DNA of 64,000 nt from Caldilineaceae bacterium bin34. Its GTDB lineage: Bacteria; Chloroflexota; Anaerolineae; Caldilineales; Caldilineaceae. Under the pieces are notes generated by a model. It had not been told where the DNA came from and ran no database searches. It was given only the letters and a program-made list of their open reading frames with translations. A program made the translations under genes and the position numbers. The stretch lies in NCBI GenBank assembly GCA_002238555.1, contig MPMO01000010.1:1-64000 (forward strand), given 5' to 3'. Positions 1 to 9,653 of this stretch are shown piece by piece. The first letter of the stretch is position 1; every line of letters starts with the position of its first letter.

Positions 1-811
1 CGGGGTCCGCCACCCACTCGCAGAGACCGGGACCGCCCAGCACGGTACAGGTGCGCCGCTCGCGGCGGCCGCCGTTGCGCTCGACGGTCTCGCAGCGGTC
101 CTGCACTTCCGGTCGGAAGGCGCCCCGTGCGGCCTCGTCGAAGGCCGCCTTCACTTCCCGGTGCAGGGTGGCCTGGTTGCGCTTGACGGCCAGCACGTAG
201 TCGGCGCCGGCCGCCCGCAGGGCCTGCACGATGGCCGTCTGGCAGCCGGCGGCGTCGATCGTGACCACGGCCCCCTTCAGGGCCATGCGGTCGAGCAGAC
301 GGGGGATGGCCGTGATCTCGTTGCTCTTGGCCGCGCACGGCTCTTGGGCCAGGGTCAGTCCCTCCCGCACCAGGAAGGCACTGACCATGTGCAGGGCCCG
401 CGTGCCTGCGCCCGGGTCGCCGGAACGGCGCGCCACCTTGCCGTCCAGGGCCAGGATCAGCTCCCGCAGGCCGGGCAGGCTGGTCCCGTCCAGCAGCCAC
501 AGGGCCGCCTTCATGGCCGTCTCCGGGTCCAGCCGGCGGACCAGGCGCAGGTAGGTGTCGCGGGACGGCGTGGCCGGGCCCAGGGGCAGCCACAGCCGGA
601 ACCAGGCCTGGTGGTCGTGTGTGAAGGCGGCCACCGCGGCCATGCCGTTGGCACCCCCGGCCAGGGCCACCAGCAGCGTGGCCAGGAGCACCGGCAGCGC
701 GTGGCGCACGCCGCGCGGGTCGCGCGGATCGGGCAGCGTGGCCAGATGGTCGGCGAAGGCGCACAGGGCCTCCAGAAGTTCGCGGTCGGGGCATGCGACA
801 ATGTATTCCAT
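1..811 (-). CDS. ISAs1-family transposase, partial (runs off left edge)
   Basis: This frame stays open for 270 codons from an ATG at 811 to the window edge, so the C-terminus is missing. An in-frame TGA lies a few codons upstream of the ATG. The N-terminus carries the DPRDPRGVRHALPVLLATLL stretch typical of the DDE_Tnp_1-associated domain (about residues 25-50). A central LALDGKVARR segment, a VTIDAAGCQ segment and a YVLAVKRNQ segment follow. In ISAs1/H-repeat transposases these surround the first catalytic Asp and the RNase H-like core. Typical family length is about 370 aa, so roughly 100 residues lie outside the window. The gene faces the same way as the LRR gene behind it and probably inserted near that gene's 3' end. 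The family call is from motif recognition. Confidence 0.85.
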   Translation of the reverse strand, partial: MEYIVACPDRELLEALCAFADHLATLPDPRDPRGVRHALPVLLATLLVALAGGANGMAAVAAFTHDHQAWFRLWLPLGPATPSRDTYLRLVRRLDPETAMKAALWLLDGTSLPGLRELILALDGKVARRSGDPGAGTRALHMVSAFLVREGLTLAQEPCAAKSNEITAIPRLLDRMALKGAVVTIDAAGCQTAIVQALRAAGADYVLAVKRNQATLHREVKAAFDEAARGAFRPEVQDRCETVERNGGRRERRTCTVLGGPGLCEWVADP

Positions 812-915
812 GAGGGCTGCGGCGTGTCCTTTGAGGTATTTGAGTCACCCCATAAGACGCACGGCGGCCCTCTTTGTTGCGCGTTGGGCGGTCGGGAACC
901 GATCCCCAATTTGGA

Positions 916-2562
916 TTATCCGTGCCGGATTGTCCCCAATGACCGATGGATTTGTTCCGTGCCGTTCGCTCGCGGACAACACCCGGAACCGGCCCCGCAC
1001 GACCCCGATTCACCCCCGTCCCGCGACTTTGCGTTTGCCCTGGCCAGTTGGCCCAGGGAGACAGGAAGGGGACCTTCCAGATTGTTGTTCGATAAATCCA
1101 GTGTTCTCAGGGCCGTAAGGTCTCCCAGTTCAGATGGCAGTGCCCCCTGCAACCCGTGATTACGCAAATCCAATTGGACCACCCGTCCGGCAGCATTGGT
1201 GGCTACCCCTGGCCAATTCTCCAGCGGCTGGCCGGGACAGGACCAAGGCTGTTGACGCAGCCAAGCGTTCCCTTTCAGGGCTGCGTACACGGTCTCGATC
1301 GCCCAACGGTCCGCCGCCGGGGGCGTGGTGCCCCAACCCGTCTGTAACCTGTAGGACCAAGATCCCACGCCTTCCACACTGGGACGCGCCAGGTGATGGA
1401 CGGTCCCATCGGGATTTACCTGCAGGTAAATCAGGCCCGGGAGTGGCTGATCTCCCTCAGCTTCCACCGGTTTCCCAACCGAGGTACGGAGAATGGGAAA
1501 GGGAGGCCGAAAGCTCTCCGGAAGAATGAACAAGGGAGGCGTTGGTCTCTTGGACCAGGGAGGTATCGGGGAACGCTTGGTGGTGAAAGTTGCGGCCACC
1601 CGGGCTCCAGTCAGGGCCAGTTCGTAATGGCCCTCAAGATCTTTGGCTAGATTGTCATAGTCGCCCGCCATCTTGAGCGCAGGCGCCAGCGCCGCAGCGG
1701 CCCAACAGGAGTGCGCCTCCCCCGGTTCCTCTTCCTCCCCGACGTTGACCTGCCGCGAAGATGAAAGGAGAGGCGGCTGGAACTCACGGCCTTCGATACA
1801 GAAATCCAAATCCAAACCTATCAAGGCATATAGACCTAGTTCGGACCAGGCCGGGGGCAGGCAGCCAGTCCATAGATTGCCCCCAATCCTAAGCCCGAGA
1901 TTCTCGGCAGAAAAGCTTCGCGATCCATACAGAAGATGCGTGAACAAAGGCAACGCCCCCAGCTCAGGAGGGATCGCTCCTTGAAACAGATTGTTTTCAA
2001 GATTCAACGCGTTAAGGGAGGAGAGCCGACCCAACTGGGGTGGCAGGGGATCTGTCAGCCGATTGTCCGACAGATCCAGAGATTCCAGGGCTGCGAGCCG
2101 TCCCAACTCGGGGGGGATCCCACCACTCAACTGGTTACTCGCCAGATCCAGGGATTTCAGGGCCGAGAGTTCTCCCAGTTCGGACGGGAGCACACCACGT
2201 AGTCCAACACCTCTCAATTTCAAGCCTGTTACGCGCCCTTCAGCGTTCGTGGTCACGCCACTCCAGACGTCCAGGGGCCGATTGCTCTGCCAGTGGATCC
2301 GCCCCCACTGGGCCCAGTTGGGGCCCCCCGTCGCCTGATACAGCGCCACCAACGCCGCCCTCTCCGCAGGGACAAGCACGGAAGGCGGGGTAGGCGTGAC
2401 CACCAAAGTTGGCACCGGAGTTGAGGTCAGGTTGGGACTGACCGCAACCGGCCGTTCCCGAGCATTTCCCCCCGATCTGCAGCCGACCAACCCCAGCCCG
2501 ACCAGCAGCACCAGCGCACACAAAATATGGAGCGGCGGACAATAAGAGCTCGTGATCCTCAT
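916..2562 (-). CDS. Leucine-rich-repeat lipoprotein, C-terminus probably altered
   Basis: The 548-aa product starts with a signal peptide ending in a lipobox (L-V-G-C28), followed by a Pro/Thr-rich linker, so it should be a surface lipoprotein. Residues about 65-215 hold plant-type LRRs of the form IPPELGxLxxLxxLDLSxNxL, preceded by an LRR-cap-like segment (ALYQATGGPNW). A 200-residue stretch without LRRs follows, containing an acidic patch (GEEEEPGE). A second short LRR block (LPSELGDLTALRTLDLSNNN) comes near residue 490. After PVSLGQLA the repeat pattern breaks into a low-complexity Cys/Gly tail of about 45 residues. That suggests the original 3' end was lost, possibly when the neighbouring ISAs1 element arrived. 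Function is probably adhesion or protein binding; no enzymatic domain is visible. Confidence 0.75.
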   Translation of the reverse strand: MRITSSYCPPLHILCALVLLVGLGLVGCRSGGNARERPVAVSPNLTSTPVPTLVVTPTPPSVLVPAERAALVALYQATGGPNWAQWGRIHWQSNRPLDVWSGVTTNAEGRVTGLKLRGVGLRGVLPSELGELSALKSLDLASNQLSGGIPPELGRLAALESLDLSDNRLTDPLPPQLGRLSSLNALNLENNLFQGAIPPELGALPLFTHLLYGSRSFSAENLGLRIGGNLWTGCLPPAWSELGLYALIGLDLDFCIEGREFQPPLLSSSRQVNVGEEEEPGEAHSCWAAAALAPALKMAGDYDNLAKDLEGHYELALTGARVAATFTTKRSPIPPWSKRPTPPLFILPESFRPPFPILRTSVGKPVEAEGDQPLPGLIYLQVNPDGTVHHLARPSVEGVGSWSYRLQTGWGTTPPAADRWAIETVYAALKGNAWLRQQPWSCPGQPLENWPGVATNAAGRVVQLDLRNHGLQGALPSELGDLTALRTLDLSNNNLEGPLPVSLGQLARANAKSRDGGESGSCGAGSGCCPRANGTEQIHRSLGTIRHG

Positions 2563-2822
2563 GCGGCACCTGCCGGATGGTTATAACCCCTGAAGCCGTA
2601 GGTGACGACCTCGGACAGGAGACCGACAACTGTTCCCAAGGCCGCGGGACGAATCCCGCCATCGCGGGCCAGCGCCAATCATGGGCAAACGTTGGCACCC
2701 TAGATGCAGGGGCAGGGAAGCCGACTCGCACTGCGTCATAGTTGACGGGAGCTTGGTCGACCTTGAAAACGCGGCGGCCGGTTCTGGGATGATCCGTTCC
2801 CAGGGGGGCTGGTATCAAGCCG

Positions 2823-4670
2823 CTACGCGTGCTCCAACCGGAGGCGCCTGCGCTGGCTTGTATACAGATCATGGTAGTGCCCGCGCAGTTCTATCAACTC
2901 CTCGTGGGATCCGCGTTCCACAATGCGTCCATCCAGGACGAAGAGCACGATGTCCGCGTTGCGGATGGTGTTGAGGCGGTGGGCTATCACGAAGGCCGTT
3001 CGATGCTGGATCAATTCGAGCAGCGCACTCTGCAGCTGCACCTCGGTACGGGTGTCGACGCTGCTGGTGGCCTCATCCAGGATCAGCACGCGCGGCTGGG
3101 CCAGGACCGCCCGCGCAATGGCGATCAGCTGGCGTTGGCCCTCCGAGAAATTGTGGCCCCGTTCCGACACGCGGGAGTCGTAACCGGACGGCAGCCTGCG
3201 GATGAACCAGTCCGCGTTGGCCACGCGGGCAGCCTCCACAATCTCGGCGTCCGAAGCCTCGGGGTTGCCGAAGCGAATGTTGTCCTTAACCGTCCCCGAA
3301 AACAGGTAGGTATCCTGCAGGACCACCCCGAGCTGTCTGCGCCAATCGGCCTGCCTTATGTCGCGCAAATCCATTCCGTCCACGCGAATGGCACCCTCGG
3401 TAACATCGAGGAACCGGCTCAGCAAACTGACAATGGTGGTCTTGCCGGCACCCGTAGGTCCCACGAGAGCGACTGTCTGGCCGGGCTCCACCTGCAGATT
3501 TATGTCGTGCAGAACCGGCGTCCCGGGGTCGTAGGCGAAGTGAACATCATCAAAACCGACAGCTCCTTCGACCCTGGGCAGCGGAATGGCGTCGGGCCGA
3601 TCCGTGACGGAAGGCACCGTGTCCAACACTTCAAAAATCCTCTCCGCACCGGCGATCGAGGACTGCAGCTGGTTGTACAACATGGCCAGGCTGCGCAGAG
3701 GCCGGAAGAAGTTCCGGATGTAGATGATGAACGTGGCCATGATGCCCACCTGCACATGGCCGTTGATGGCCAGCCACCCGCCGAACAGTGCCAGCGCCCC
3801 CAGCGTAATCACGCTCATGGTGGAGAACATGGGCCCCAGGATGGCCAGGATGACTTCGGCGTGGGTCGCGACATCGCGATACGCGTGGCTGGCCTCCGCG
3901 AATTCCTCCTGCGCAGCCTCCTCGCGGTTGAAGGCCTTGATTTCGCGGAAGTTGGTCACCGACTCCTCAATTGTGGCGTTCATGACGCCCAGTCTGCGCT
4001 GTACCCGGCGAAAGGCGCGCCGGCTCCGCACCGTGACCTGGCCCGTGATGTACAGCATGGTCGGCAACAGCAGCAGGGCCCCCAGGCCCAGCTGCCAGTT
4101 CAGGACGACCATGAACACCAGGCTGCCCAAAAGCAGCAGGACATTGGAGACAAACTCGATCAACCCGTTGGACAGGGTCTGGTTGATGGTCTCCGTGTCG
4201 TTGCCGACGCGGCTCATCAAGTCGCCGGTGCGTCGCTGGTTGTGATCCGCGAGCGACAGGCGCTGAATGTGTTCAAAGATCAGGCTGCGCAGCACACTGA
4301 TGAACCGCTGCGCAATCTCCACCATGAGCAGACTCTGGGCCATGGTGGTCAGGAAAGCAGTTCCGTACACCGCCAACAGGATCGACACGGTGCGCGCCAA
4401 ACCGTCGAGATCGCCCTGGGCAATGAACCGATCGATGGCCCGGCCCAGCAATATGGGGCCAAGCAGCCCCAGGGCCGTGCTGACCAGAACACAGGCAGCC
4501 ACCAGGCCGATCCGGCTCTTGAACCTGCGCATGTAGCTGAACAGGCGTCTCAGGGTGGTGCCCGGATCGCGCGCCGATTCCCCCGTTGGCCGGCCGCCAC
4601 CCCCCATCCCGCCGATGCGCGGACCGCCGGCGGGGGAGGATTGGGCTGTACGGGCAACGCCTACGGACAT
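2823..4670 (-). CDS. ABC exporter half-transporter with canonical Walker B
   Basis: The 615-aa protein has an N-terminal six-helix ABC exporter membrane domain (about residues 55-340) and a C-terminal nucleotide-binding domain. Walker A GPTGAGKT is at 404-411, the signature reads FSEGQ at 508-512 rather than LSGGQ, Walker B is VLILDE at 528-533 with the catalytic Glu present, and the switch His is 564. It lies 33 bp downstream of the second half-transporter in the same direction, so the two should be co-translated as a heterodimer. The degenerate signature here complements the degenerate Walker B of the partner, the pattern known from TM287/TM288-type exporters. The substrate could be a lipid or drug; the sequence does not say. 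The first 40 residues are Gly/Pro-rich and probably cytosolic. Confidence 0.9.
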   Translation of the reverse strand: MSVGVARTAQSSPAGGPRIGGMGGGGRPTGESARDPGTTLRRLFSYMRRFKSRIGLVAACVLVSTALGLLGPILLGRAIDRFIAQGDLDGLARTVSILLAVYGTAFLTTMAQSLLMVEIAQRFISVLRSLIFEHIQRLSLADHNQRRTGDLMSRVGNDTETINQTLSNGLIEFVSNVLLLLGSLVFMVVLNWQLGLGALLLLPTMLYITGQVTVRSRRAFRRVQRRLGVMNATIEESVTNFREIKAFNREEAAQEEFAEASHAYRDVATHAEVILAILGPMFSTMSVITLGALALFGGWLAINGHVQVGIMATFIIYIRNFFRPLRSLAMLYNQLQSSIAGAERIFEVLDTVPSVTDRPDAIPLPRVEGAVGFDDVHFAYDPGTPVLHDINLQVEPGQTVALVGPTGAGKTTIVSLLSRFLDVTEGAIRVDGMDLRDIRQADWRRQLGVVLQDTYLFSGTVKDNIRFGNPEASDAEIVEAARVANADWFIRRLPSGYDSRVSERGHNFSEGQRQLIAIARAVLAQPRVLILDEATSSVDTRTEVQLQSALLELIQHRTAFVIAHRLNTIRNADIVLFVLDGRIVERGSHEELIELRGHYHDLYTSQRRRLRLEHA

Positions 4671-4703
4671 GGCTTCAGGTCACTGTGAAGGGAAGGACGC
4701 ATG

Positions 4704-6485
4704 TCAACCCAGCTGCGAGTCGTACAGTTCCCGGTAGATGGGACTGGCGCTCAGGAGTTCCGCGTGGGTGCCGTCGGCCACCACGCGGCCTTCGTCAAGG
4801 ATGAGAATGCGATCGGCATCGATGATGCTGGTTACGCGATGGGCGACGATGATGGTGGTCCGGCCCCGGGCGGCATCGCGAAAGGCCTCCTGGATTTCGG
4901 CTTCGGTCTCCAGGTCCACGGACGACGTCGCATCGTCCAGCAACAGGATGCGCGGGTCCACGGCCAGGGCCCGGGCAATGGCCAGCCGCTGTTTTTGGCC
5001 GCCGGACAGGTTGGCGCCGGCCTCCTCCACCACGTGGGCCAAGCCGTCGTCCCGGGCCTCGATGAACGCATCGGCCTGAGCCATGCGGGCCACCTGCAAC
5101 ACCTCCTCCGCGGGCAGATCGGGGTTGCCGAAGGCAATGTTGTCGCGGATGGAGCGGTTGAACAGGGCCGGATGCTGGGCCACCAGGCCCACGGCCCGGC
5201 GCAGGGACTTGAGATCCCAGTCCCTGACATCGATTCCGTCGATCAGGATGGAGCCGACCTGGACATCGTAGAACCGCGGTATCAGGTACATCAGGGTTGA
5301 CTTTCCGGAACCGGTGGCCCCGATTAGGCCAATGGTCTGGCCGGCCTCGATGGTGAAGTCAAGCCCGGACAGAACCTTCTCGCCGGCGCGCCGTCCGTGG
5401 CCCGACGCGTAGGCCCCGTTCGCCGTCCCGTTGGGCGCCGCCTGGCCGGACCGCGTGTAGGCGAAATCGACGTTGCGGAACTCCAGGCGACCGACGAGGT
5501 CGCGGGCGGGAGGCAAGGCCGGCGGCTTGACGACCGGCTCCGTGTCGAGTATCTCCCAAATGCGCACCGAGGAGGCCGTGGCCCTGGAAAACATGGCCAG
5601 CATGCCGCTCAGCAGCAGCAGGGGCGTTAGGCCGACCATGAGATAGCTGTTGAACGCCACCAGTTGTCCAAGCGAAAAATCCTCCGCAATCACGGCGCTC
5701 CCGCCGAACCAGGCAAGGCCGACCAGTCCAAAGTTGGTGAACAGGGCGATTAGGGGCATGGAGACGGCAATCAGGCGACCCACTTTGATGTTCTGGACCA
5801 CCAGCGCCTCGTTGACATCGGAGAACCGGTCGATTTGCGCCTGTTCCTGGACGAACGCCCGCACTTCGGACATGCCGGACAGGTTTTCCTGCACCACCAC
5901 GTTAAGGGCCGCCAGGCGGGCCTGCACGATGGCATAGAGCGGCGTGGCCTTGACGAACACCCACCGCAGAACCACAGCTGTAAGCAGCAACATGACCCAG
6001 GCAATCAGGGACAGTCGCACATCGGACAACACCAGCATGATCATGCTGCCGACCACCATCAGCGCGGCGCGCAGGGCCAGGGAAATGCCCACGCTGGAGA
6101 ACATGCGCACGACATCCACATCCGAGGTCAGGCGCGTGATCAATTGACCTGTCTTGAGCTGATCCACGTCGGGGTGGGACAGCTGCATGACCTTGGCGAA
6201 CAGTTCGTTGCGAATGTCGAAAGCAAGGGCCTGTGACAAGCGCGCCCTGAAGACTCCCTGGCCAAACGTCGCGACCGCACCCACGACCGCGGCCAGGAAC
6301 ATGACCAGGGCTCCCTCCCACACCACCTGGAAATCCGACTGGAGAATGCCGTCGTCGATGACGACCCGCATGAAGCGCGGCACGGTCAGTTCCATCATGA
6401 CCGGCAGGATGGTGGTCACGATGGTGCCGGTAATCAACCACTTGTAGGGGGTCAGGAACCGGAAGGTCCTCATCAGGGAACGCAT
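4704..6485 (-). CDS. ABC exporter half-transporter with degenerate Walker B
   Basis: The 593-aa protein is an MsbA/TM287-like exporter subunit: a membrane domain over about residues 15-300, then a nucleotide-binding domain. Walker A GATGSGKS is at 389-396, a canonical LSGGQ at 493-497, and Walker B is ILLLDD at 513-518. Asp518 therefore replaces the usual catalytic Glu. The switch His is conserved (VAHR). A short Gly/Ala-rich insert (about residues 345-370) sits just before the first beta strand of the ATPase domain. It is the first gene of a two-gene operon. The pair would form one competent ATP site (partner Walker A/B with this signature) and one weak site (this Walker A/B with the partner's FSEGQ). 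Confidence 0.9.
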   Translation of the reverse strand: MRSLMRTFRFLTPYKWLITGTIVTTILPVMMELTVPRFMRVVIDDGILQSDFQVVWEGALVMFLAAVVGAVATFGQGVFRARLSQALAFDIRNELFAKVMQLSHPDVDQLKTGQLITRLTSDVDVVRMFSSVGISLALRAALMVVGSMIMLVLSDVRLSLIAWVMLLLTAVVLRWVFVKATPLYAIVQARLAALNVVVQENLSGMSEVRAFVQEQAQIDRFSDVNEALVVQNIKVGRLIAVSMPLIALFTNFGLVGLAWFGGSAVIAEDFSLGQLVAFNSYLMVGLTPLLLLSGMLAMFSRATASSVRIWEILDTEPVVKPPALPPARDLVGRLEFRNVDFAYTRSGQAAPNGTANGAYASGHGRRAGEKVLSGLDFTIEAGQTIGLIGATGSGKSTLMYLIPRFYDVQVGSILIDGIDVRDWDLKSLRRAVGLVAQHPALFNRSIRDNIAFGNPDLPAEEVLQVARMAQADAFIEARDDGLAHVVEEAGANLSGGQKQRLAIARALAVDPRILLLDDATSSVDLETEAEIQEAFRDAARGRTTIIVAHRVTSIIDADRILILDEGRVVADGTHAELLSASPIYRELYDSQLG

Positions 6486-7210
6486 ACTTCAGATCCCGAC
6501 CACGCAATTGGCCACAACCCGCGCCTGCCCAACATGACCAGTCGCGGAACAACAGCGCCAGCACAGACCCGACCGTCCGGGTGGAGCGGAGCGTCCCGTG
6601 CCGAGCAAGGCAATACCATTCTGCAATTTCGTTTCCTGGGCGTGGAGGCGAAGTACACCGCAGGCACCTTGATTGTACATGCAGTCGGCAAGTGAGGATC
6701 CCCGGTACCGGAACACGGCCCTGTTGCACTTTCGTCGATGTTGGTCCGCGCCCGGAATGCACGAAGGGTCCTACAGGCGGGGTTGCGTTCACCAAAAAAT
6801 CCAAAAGGGCCTGCAACAGGCCGTCCGGGACGTGGAGGCGGTGGTGGCGGGCGATTCCCCGCCTACGGCAACCTGAACCGCGATCGCGGTCGGTGCGGCA
6901 TCGGTGCTCGCGATCCCCTGCATGACTGCCACCCGCCTATGCCGCGGGGCCAACCTGGGAAGGTGGCACTCGTGGCCCCCATGCGCAGGTTGATCCTGTC
7001 CTGAACGCGTGATCCGAGACAAAACCCTTGGCAGAAAGACCCTGTTGCAACAGCCATCGAGGCTTGACTGCCCACACAGTTGCCGAACGGTTGCGGTCAG
7101 AACCGGTCTTGAACGGAACTCCGAACGATCCGGGAGGGGTCTGAATGGGCCAAGTGCATGAACCTACACTCTCGGCCACACACGTGAACCATGCGAGCCC
7201 AAAGTGCAAC
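6486..7210. other. Intergenic region between the ABC operon and the vWA gene
   Basis: These 725 bases lie between divergently transcribed genes and hold no convincing coding frame. They contain a 14-base perfect palindrome (accgcgatcgcggt, 6877-6890), a small hairpin (ggcggg/cccgcc around 6847-6864) and the first copy of a dispersed repeat (6965-7096). The promoters for both flanking units should be here, but I could not pick convincing -35/-10 pairs. Confidence 0.6.
6965..7096. repeat. Dispersed intergenic repeat, copy A
   Basis: This roughly 130-base stretch resembles 17200-17330 along its length. Shared blocks include ggcactcg, ccatgcgca, ctgaacgcg, gatccg and acacagttgccga in the same order and orientation, with small indels between them. 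It lies upstream of the vWA gene. It is probably a decayed mobile-element end or a dispersed noncoding unit. Confidence 0.6.
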
Positions 7211-8761
7211 ATGAAAATCAGAGTCCTGTTCCTAACGGTTGTTTTGACGTTCATGGGGGCAGCGCTCTCCACGACCCAAGCCAACAGTACAACCGTAATC
7301 GTATGCCCACCCGCGACCGCGGCGGGGCTTCGCCACTTCAAGGACTACGGTTCCTCCCCCTTCTTCCTTGCTGCCGAACATGACAAGTCCACTTTCGCGC
7401 TTGATGTGGATCGTGCGTCCTTCGACGTGGCCAAGTTGTGGCTGCGCAACGCCGAACGTCCTCCCACGGGCGCCATCAGGCCCGAGGAGTTCGTCAACGC
7501 CTTGCCCTACCGGTATCCGGTACCCGACCAGGGTCTCAGCCTGTCATTGGATGGCGTGAGGCCACATCCTTTCAGCGATGACGACGCACTCGGGTTGCTG
7601 CGCGTGGTGATGCAGGCCGCCGATGCCCCGGCCCGTTCCCCCATGAGCATCATCATCTGTCTGGATCGCTCGGGCAGCATGCAGGAATACACGGGACAGC
7701 CCGGTCAGAAACGCGTTAAGTTCGAGTTGGCGCACTCCCTGATTCAGCAGTTGGCGAACAACCTGCAAGCCGAGGATCGCTTGGGGCTTGTATCCTATGC
7801 CGACGATTCCACCGTTGATTTGGAGGCCGCGAGCATCGCCACCCTCGCGGCCTCGCTGCCAGCCGCCTTGCAATCCCTGCGGTCGGAAGGTTCTACGGAT
7901 CTCTTCTCTGGACTGCACCTCACCTACATGCAGGCGGCTCGCGAAAAGGAATTGTGGCCGGACCGTGAAGTCGCCATCATCCTGATTTCAGATGGCGCGG
8001 CCAACACCGGCCTGACAGATCACCAGCAGATGCTGGAACAGACGGAGAGCTTTCGGGATCAGGGAATTCGCCTGTCCACGGTGGGAATCGGATTTGACAC
8101 CCTCAACGACGAGGTTCTGGAGCAGTTGGGCGACAGGGGGGATGGTCAATACGTCTTCTTTGGAGATCCGGAAGACAAGGAGCGCGTGCTAACGACCGTA
8201 ATGTCCCACCTGTTGCCGGTGGCTTTGGAAGCGCGCAGCCAGCTTGTATTCGAGCCTGCCGCGGTGACGGCCTGGCGTCAAGTCGGTTTCGAAAACCGCA
8301 GCCTGCGGGACGAGGCTTTCAGTGACGACAGCGTCGATGCCGGCGAGGTGGGAGCAGGGCAATCCGTGACGGTCCTGTACGAAATTGAGCTGGCGGATCC
8401 GGATCCGGCCGGCAACGTGCCGGAGTCCGAACAGATCGTGGCGACGGCCCGCCTGCGCTGGCTGGATTTGGAAGGCCAGTGGTCCGAAACCTCCGTCATC
8501 CTGAAGCGAGGGGATTTGCAGGAGGACTTGGTGGATGAACAGTTCCGCGCCGCCGCGATGATGGCGCGCTGGGGGCAGCTGATACGCCGGGAGCAGGAAT
8601 GGGACAAAGCCCAATTCGATCAGGCCTATGAGCAACTGATGATGTTTGCCTTTAGCCCGGAAACCCCTGAGGATGATCCGGCAAGGGCAGCACTGCGCCA
8701 GCAGATGTCCACAGTGCGCACCATGATGGCCCTTGACTTTGGCCTGGGTATGGGACGGTGA
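7211..8761 (+). CDS. Secreted von Willebrand factor A (YfbK-like) protein
   Basis: I chose the ATG at 7211, which gives 516 aa. It begins a clear signal peptide (MKIRVLFLTVVLTFMGAALS, cleavage near STTQA), while an upstream in-frame ATG at 7145 would bury it. The N-terminal part matches the domain that precedes vWA in YfbK proteins (FALDVDRASFDVAKLWL, then EEFVNALPYRYP). The vWA domain starts near residue 145 with an intact MIDAS motif DRSGS (152-156) and a later LISDGAANTG segment. A YfbK-type C-terminal domain follows (VTVLYEIELAD, then RLRWLDLEG). vWA domains of this sort bind partners through a divalent metal. Function is otherwise unknown. The gene stands alone, convergent with the Ccm operon. 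Confidence 0.85.
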   Translation: MKIRVLFLTVVLTFMGAALSTTQANSTTVIVCPPATAAGLRHFKDYGSSPFFLAAEHDKSTFALDVDRASFDVAKLWLRNAERPPTGAIRPEEFVNALPYRYPVPDQGLSLSLDGVRPHPFSDDDALGLLRVVMQAADAPARSPMSIIICLDRSGSMQEYTGQPGQKRVKFELAHSLIQQLANNLQAEDRLGLVSYADDSTVDLEAASIATLAASLPAALQSLRSEGSTDLFSGLHLTYMQAAREKELWPDREVAIILISDGAANTGLTDHQQMLEQTESFRDQGIRLSTVGIGFDTLNDEVLEQLGDRGDGQYVFFGDPEDKERVLTTVMSHLLPVALEARSQLVFEPAAVTAWRQVGFENRSLRDEAFSDDSVDAGEVGAGQSVTVLYEIELADPDPAGNVPESEQIVATARLRWLDLEGQWSETSVILKRGDLQEDLVDEQFRAAAMMARWGQLIRREQEWDKAQFDQAYEQLMMFAFSPETPEDDPARAALRQQMSTVRTMMALDFGLGMGR

Positions 8762-8994
8762 TGGGAGAACGCAGAAAACGACAGGGGATTCCTTGCCCGC
8801 CGAAGCCCTCAAGGTCCACTACGTGGGGCGAGAACCCGCGTGGTATCGGCTACCTGAAGTCCAAATGGCAACGGGACCCTGGCCGCGGGCGACAACACCG
8901 CGTGGACCCAATCCAGTCAACGAGCGGCGCGGAAGGTGGACGGAGTCCCGGCCGCGTCGCATCGGCTCCCCGACGAGCCGGACATCCCTCCCAC

Positions 8995-9621
8995 CTATGG
9001 CCGATTGGCGGCGAACTGCTCCAGCGCCTCCCGGCCGGCCGCCTGCACCCTGGGCAGCAGTGTCCAGACAATCCCCAAACTGAACAGGCTTCCGCTGAGG
9101 GTTCGCCACAGCCAGTTGCTCTCGCGCCAGCCGAACGCCTGGGTCAGGCCGTCAGCTGCCATGGGCACGCACAGCAAGGCTCCGATCCACAACGCAAGGG
9201 GCGGCCATCGACGCCCGGTCAGGCCAAACACCAGGCCGTACAGGAAAAACGATCCGTAGATCGCGAGATTCCGTTGACACAACGCGGTCTTCCAGCCGAT
9301 GGCGGGCGAACCTTTCCAAAAGCGGTCGTCAGCCAATTCCGCCGGCAAGGGCTCCCCGCGGCCGAAGACCAGGTAGCTGGCGCCGGGTTCCTGATGGCAA
9401 ACCCAGACGTACAAGCCGTGCAGCGCAGTGCCAAGGCGGAGCCAACCCAGGGACATGGCCACCGGTGCCAACAGGGCAAGACCGGCATACAGGCCACTCA
9501 GCACCAGATAAAGGGCGAACCAGTGGCGCAGGCCGAACCGCAACAGGGACCACAGACGGGCCGTCCCCGTGTCCGATAACAAGAAGTGGTCACCGGATTT
9601 GTGTGTCGGCAAAGAAGGCAT
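8995..9621 (-). CDS. DUF2085 family membrane protein
   Basis: The 208-aa product begins at the ATG at 9621; the longer frame upstream is low-complexity shadow of the thioredoxin gene. It has about five hydrophobic segments and the DUF2085 hallmarks: a CHQEP segment (VWVCHQEPGASYLVF) and a later LCQRNLAIYGSFFL segment with conserved Cys and Arg. The family is predicted to be integral membrane and has no assigned reaction. Here it is the last gene of the leftward cytochrome-c maturation operon, 32 bp after the TlpA-like gene. That placement hints at a role linked to thiol or metal chemistry at the membrane, which is inference only. Confidence 0.75.
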   Translation of the reverse strand: MPSLPTHKSGDHFLLSDTGTARLWSLLRFGLRHWFALYLVLSGLYAGLALLAPVAMSLGWLRLGTALHGLYVWVCHQEPGASYLVFGRGEPLPAELADDRFWKGSPAIGWKTALCQRNLAIYGSFFLYGLVFGLTGRRWPPLALWIGALLCVPMAADGLTQAFGWRESNWLWRTLSGSLFSLGIVWTLLPRVQAAGREALEQFAANRP

Positions 9622-9653
9622 GCAGGTTCCCCAAGGCCGCCAACCCGCCCGCG

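Noticed and set aside
2829..4688. A 619-codon open frame antisense to the second ABC gene
   Set aside because: It mirrors the ABC coding frame; its composition (His/Gln/Asp-rich) is that of an antisense shadow and no domain is visible.
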